Assembly: GCA_019054805.1 (NCBI GenBank)
Contig: JAHQIY010000002.1
Coordinates: 2,046,001-2,110,000, forward strand
DNA length: 64,000 nt
Direction of reading: 5' to 3'
Source of the DNA: Brachionus manjavacas
Lineage: Eukaryota > Rotifera > Eurotatoria > Ploima > Brachionidae
Shown here: positions 63,507 through 64,000 of the stretch, one piece after another
Layout of the letters: each line of letters opens with the position of its first letter
Numbering within the stretch: the first letter of the stretch is position 1
Made by a program: the position numbers and the translations under genes
The notes under the pieces: generated by a model
The model's database searches: none
The model's input: only the letters and a program-made list of their open reading frames with translations
Told to the model about the DNA's origin: nothing

Positions 63507-64000
63507 AATCGAAAATTCAACTGTAAATCAACTTTTTCAAATTATTATATCAATTTAAAAAGGTATAAAAATTTGAAAGCCTCTTAGGCATCAAAAAATA
63601 AAGAATTATTCGTAAATATTTTAATTGGATTTTTTTCTCTTTTGATTTAAAAATAAATATATGTTCTTTTATTTACTTAAGAAAGAGTTGGCTTTTTATT
63701 TTTAGTAGCGTTTAGCTTTGGCAAACGCGCAATTCTTTGTGTAATAATATACACAATAGAGAAAAAAAATTTATAATTAACGAGACTCATTTTCTTAATG
63801 TTTACTGTAATAAAAATGGTTAACGCGTATTATTATATGAACATTAAATTAGTCATTTTATAAAGAACATGCGCCTAATGAATGTTAAAATTAATTTCTA
63901 AAAAATTTTTTATAATCTCAAAACTTATAATAATTAGCAACATTCTTTGAGCTAATGCAACAAAAAAAAAAGAACCACCCAAACTTAAAGGAAATTATTT
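63507..64000. other. TPR 3' UTR and right-edge intergenic sequence
   Basis: The first 100 bases are TPR 3' UTR ending at the AATAAA. Beyond that, to the right edge, the sequence is AT-rich with no recognised gene. Confidence 0.5.
63597..63602 (+). terminator. Polyadenylation signal of TPR
   Basis: AATAAA about 90 nt after the TPR stop codon, the first good signal downstream of it. Confidence 0.6.

Overview
The window is eukaryotic and almost certainly animal nuclear DNA. It is very AT-rich, the genes are split by many short introns (mostly 35-60 nt, GT..AG), and the proteins include an Eph-type receptor tyrosine kinase with a SAM tail, beta-tubulin, the nucleoporin TPR, SNX14 and mitochondrial SDHB. 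The composition, tiny introns and compact genes resemble a small lophotrochozoan such as a monogonont rotifer (Brachionus-like). That assignment is inference; no sequence was compared with a database.

Layout, left to right. Plus strand: 3' part of ALG10 (1-1099), MOGS (1215-3746), a 3.5 kb gap holding a foldback-like element with a 9-bp target duplication (4067-4805) and a possible decayed LINE, then an intronless HSL-type alpha/beta hydrolase (7309-8259). Minus strand: a secreted precursor with a six-cysteine C-terminal domain (8546-9116). Plus strand: UTP11 (11930-12982), SNX14 (13188-17768) and a C2H2 zinc-finger gene (17997-20055), separated by about 200 bp each. Minus strand: LAS1L (21844-24242), a tRNA-Pro(AGG) on the plus strand (24451-24522), a NOL7-like gene (24632-25326). 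Plus strand: a 5'-truncated non-LTR retrotransposon reverse transcriptase (25909-27102). Minus strand: an Eph receptor (28660-33394) whose first intron carries a MITE with a 9-bp target duplication. A 13.7 kb gene-free block follows (33395-47063). Minus strand: RPP25 (47064-47909) and an intronless beta-tubulin (48333-49661). Plus strand: two complete tandem SDHB genes (50226-51343 and 51789-53186), then TPR (53545-63506).

Functional themes. ALG10 and MOGS act on the same sugar: one adds the terminal alpha-1,2-glucose of the N-glycan precursor and the other removes it. UTP11, LAS1L, the NOL7-like protein and RPP25 all belong to ribosomal or tRNA processing in the nucleolus. The SDHB pair is a tandem duplication with an ungapped core but different leader peptides and swapped intron positions. 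Several genes have a clean 3' splice acceptor a few to some tens of bases before the start codon with no coding exon before it, which fits either 5'-UTR introns or spliced-leader trans-splicing of short polycistrons.

All exon joins were derived by hand from frame continuity, GT/AG sites and remembered family motifs. Gene-level calls are strong for most genes; individual small exons (notably in SNX14) are less certain. I found no single unmistakably new system. The best leads are the two 9-bp-TSD elements, the SDHB pair, the cysteine-rich precursor and the acceptor-before-ATG pattern.
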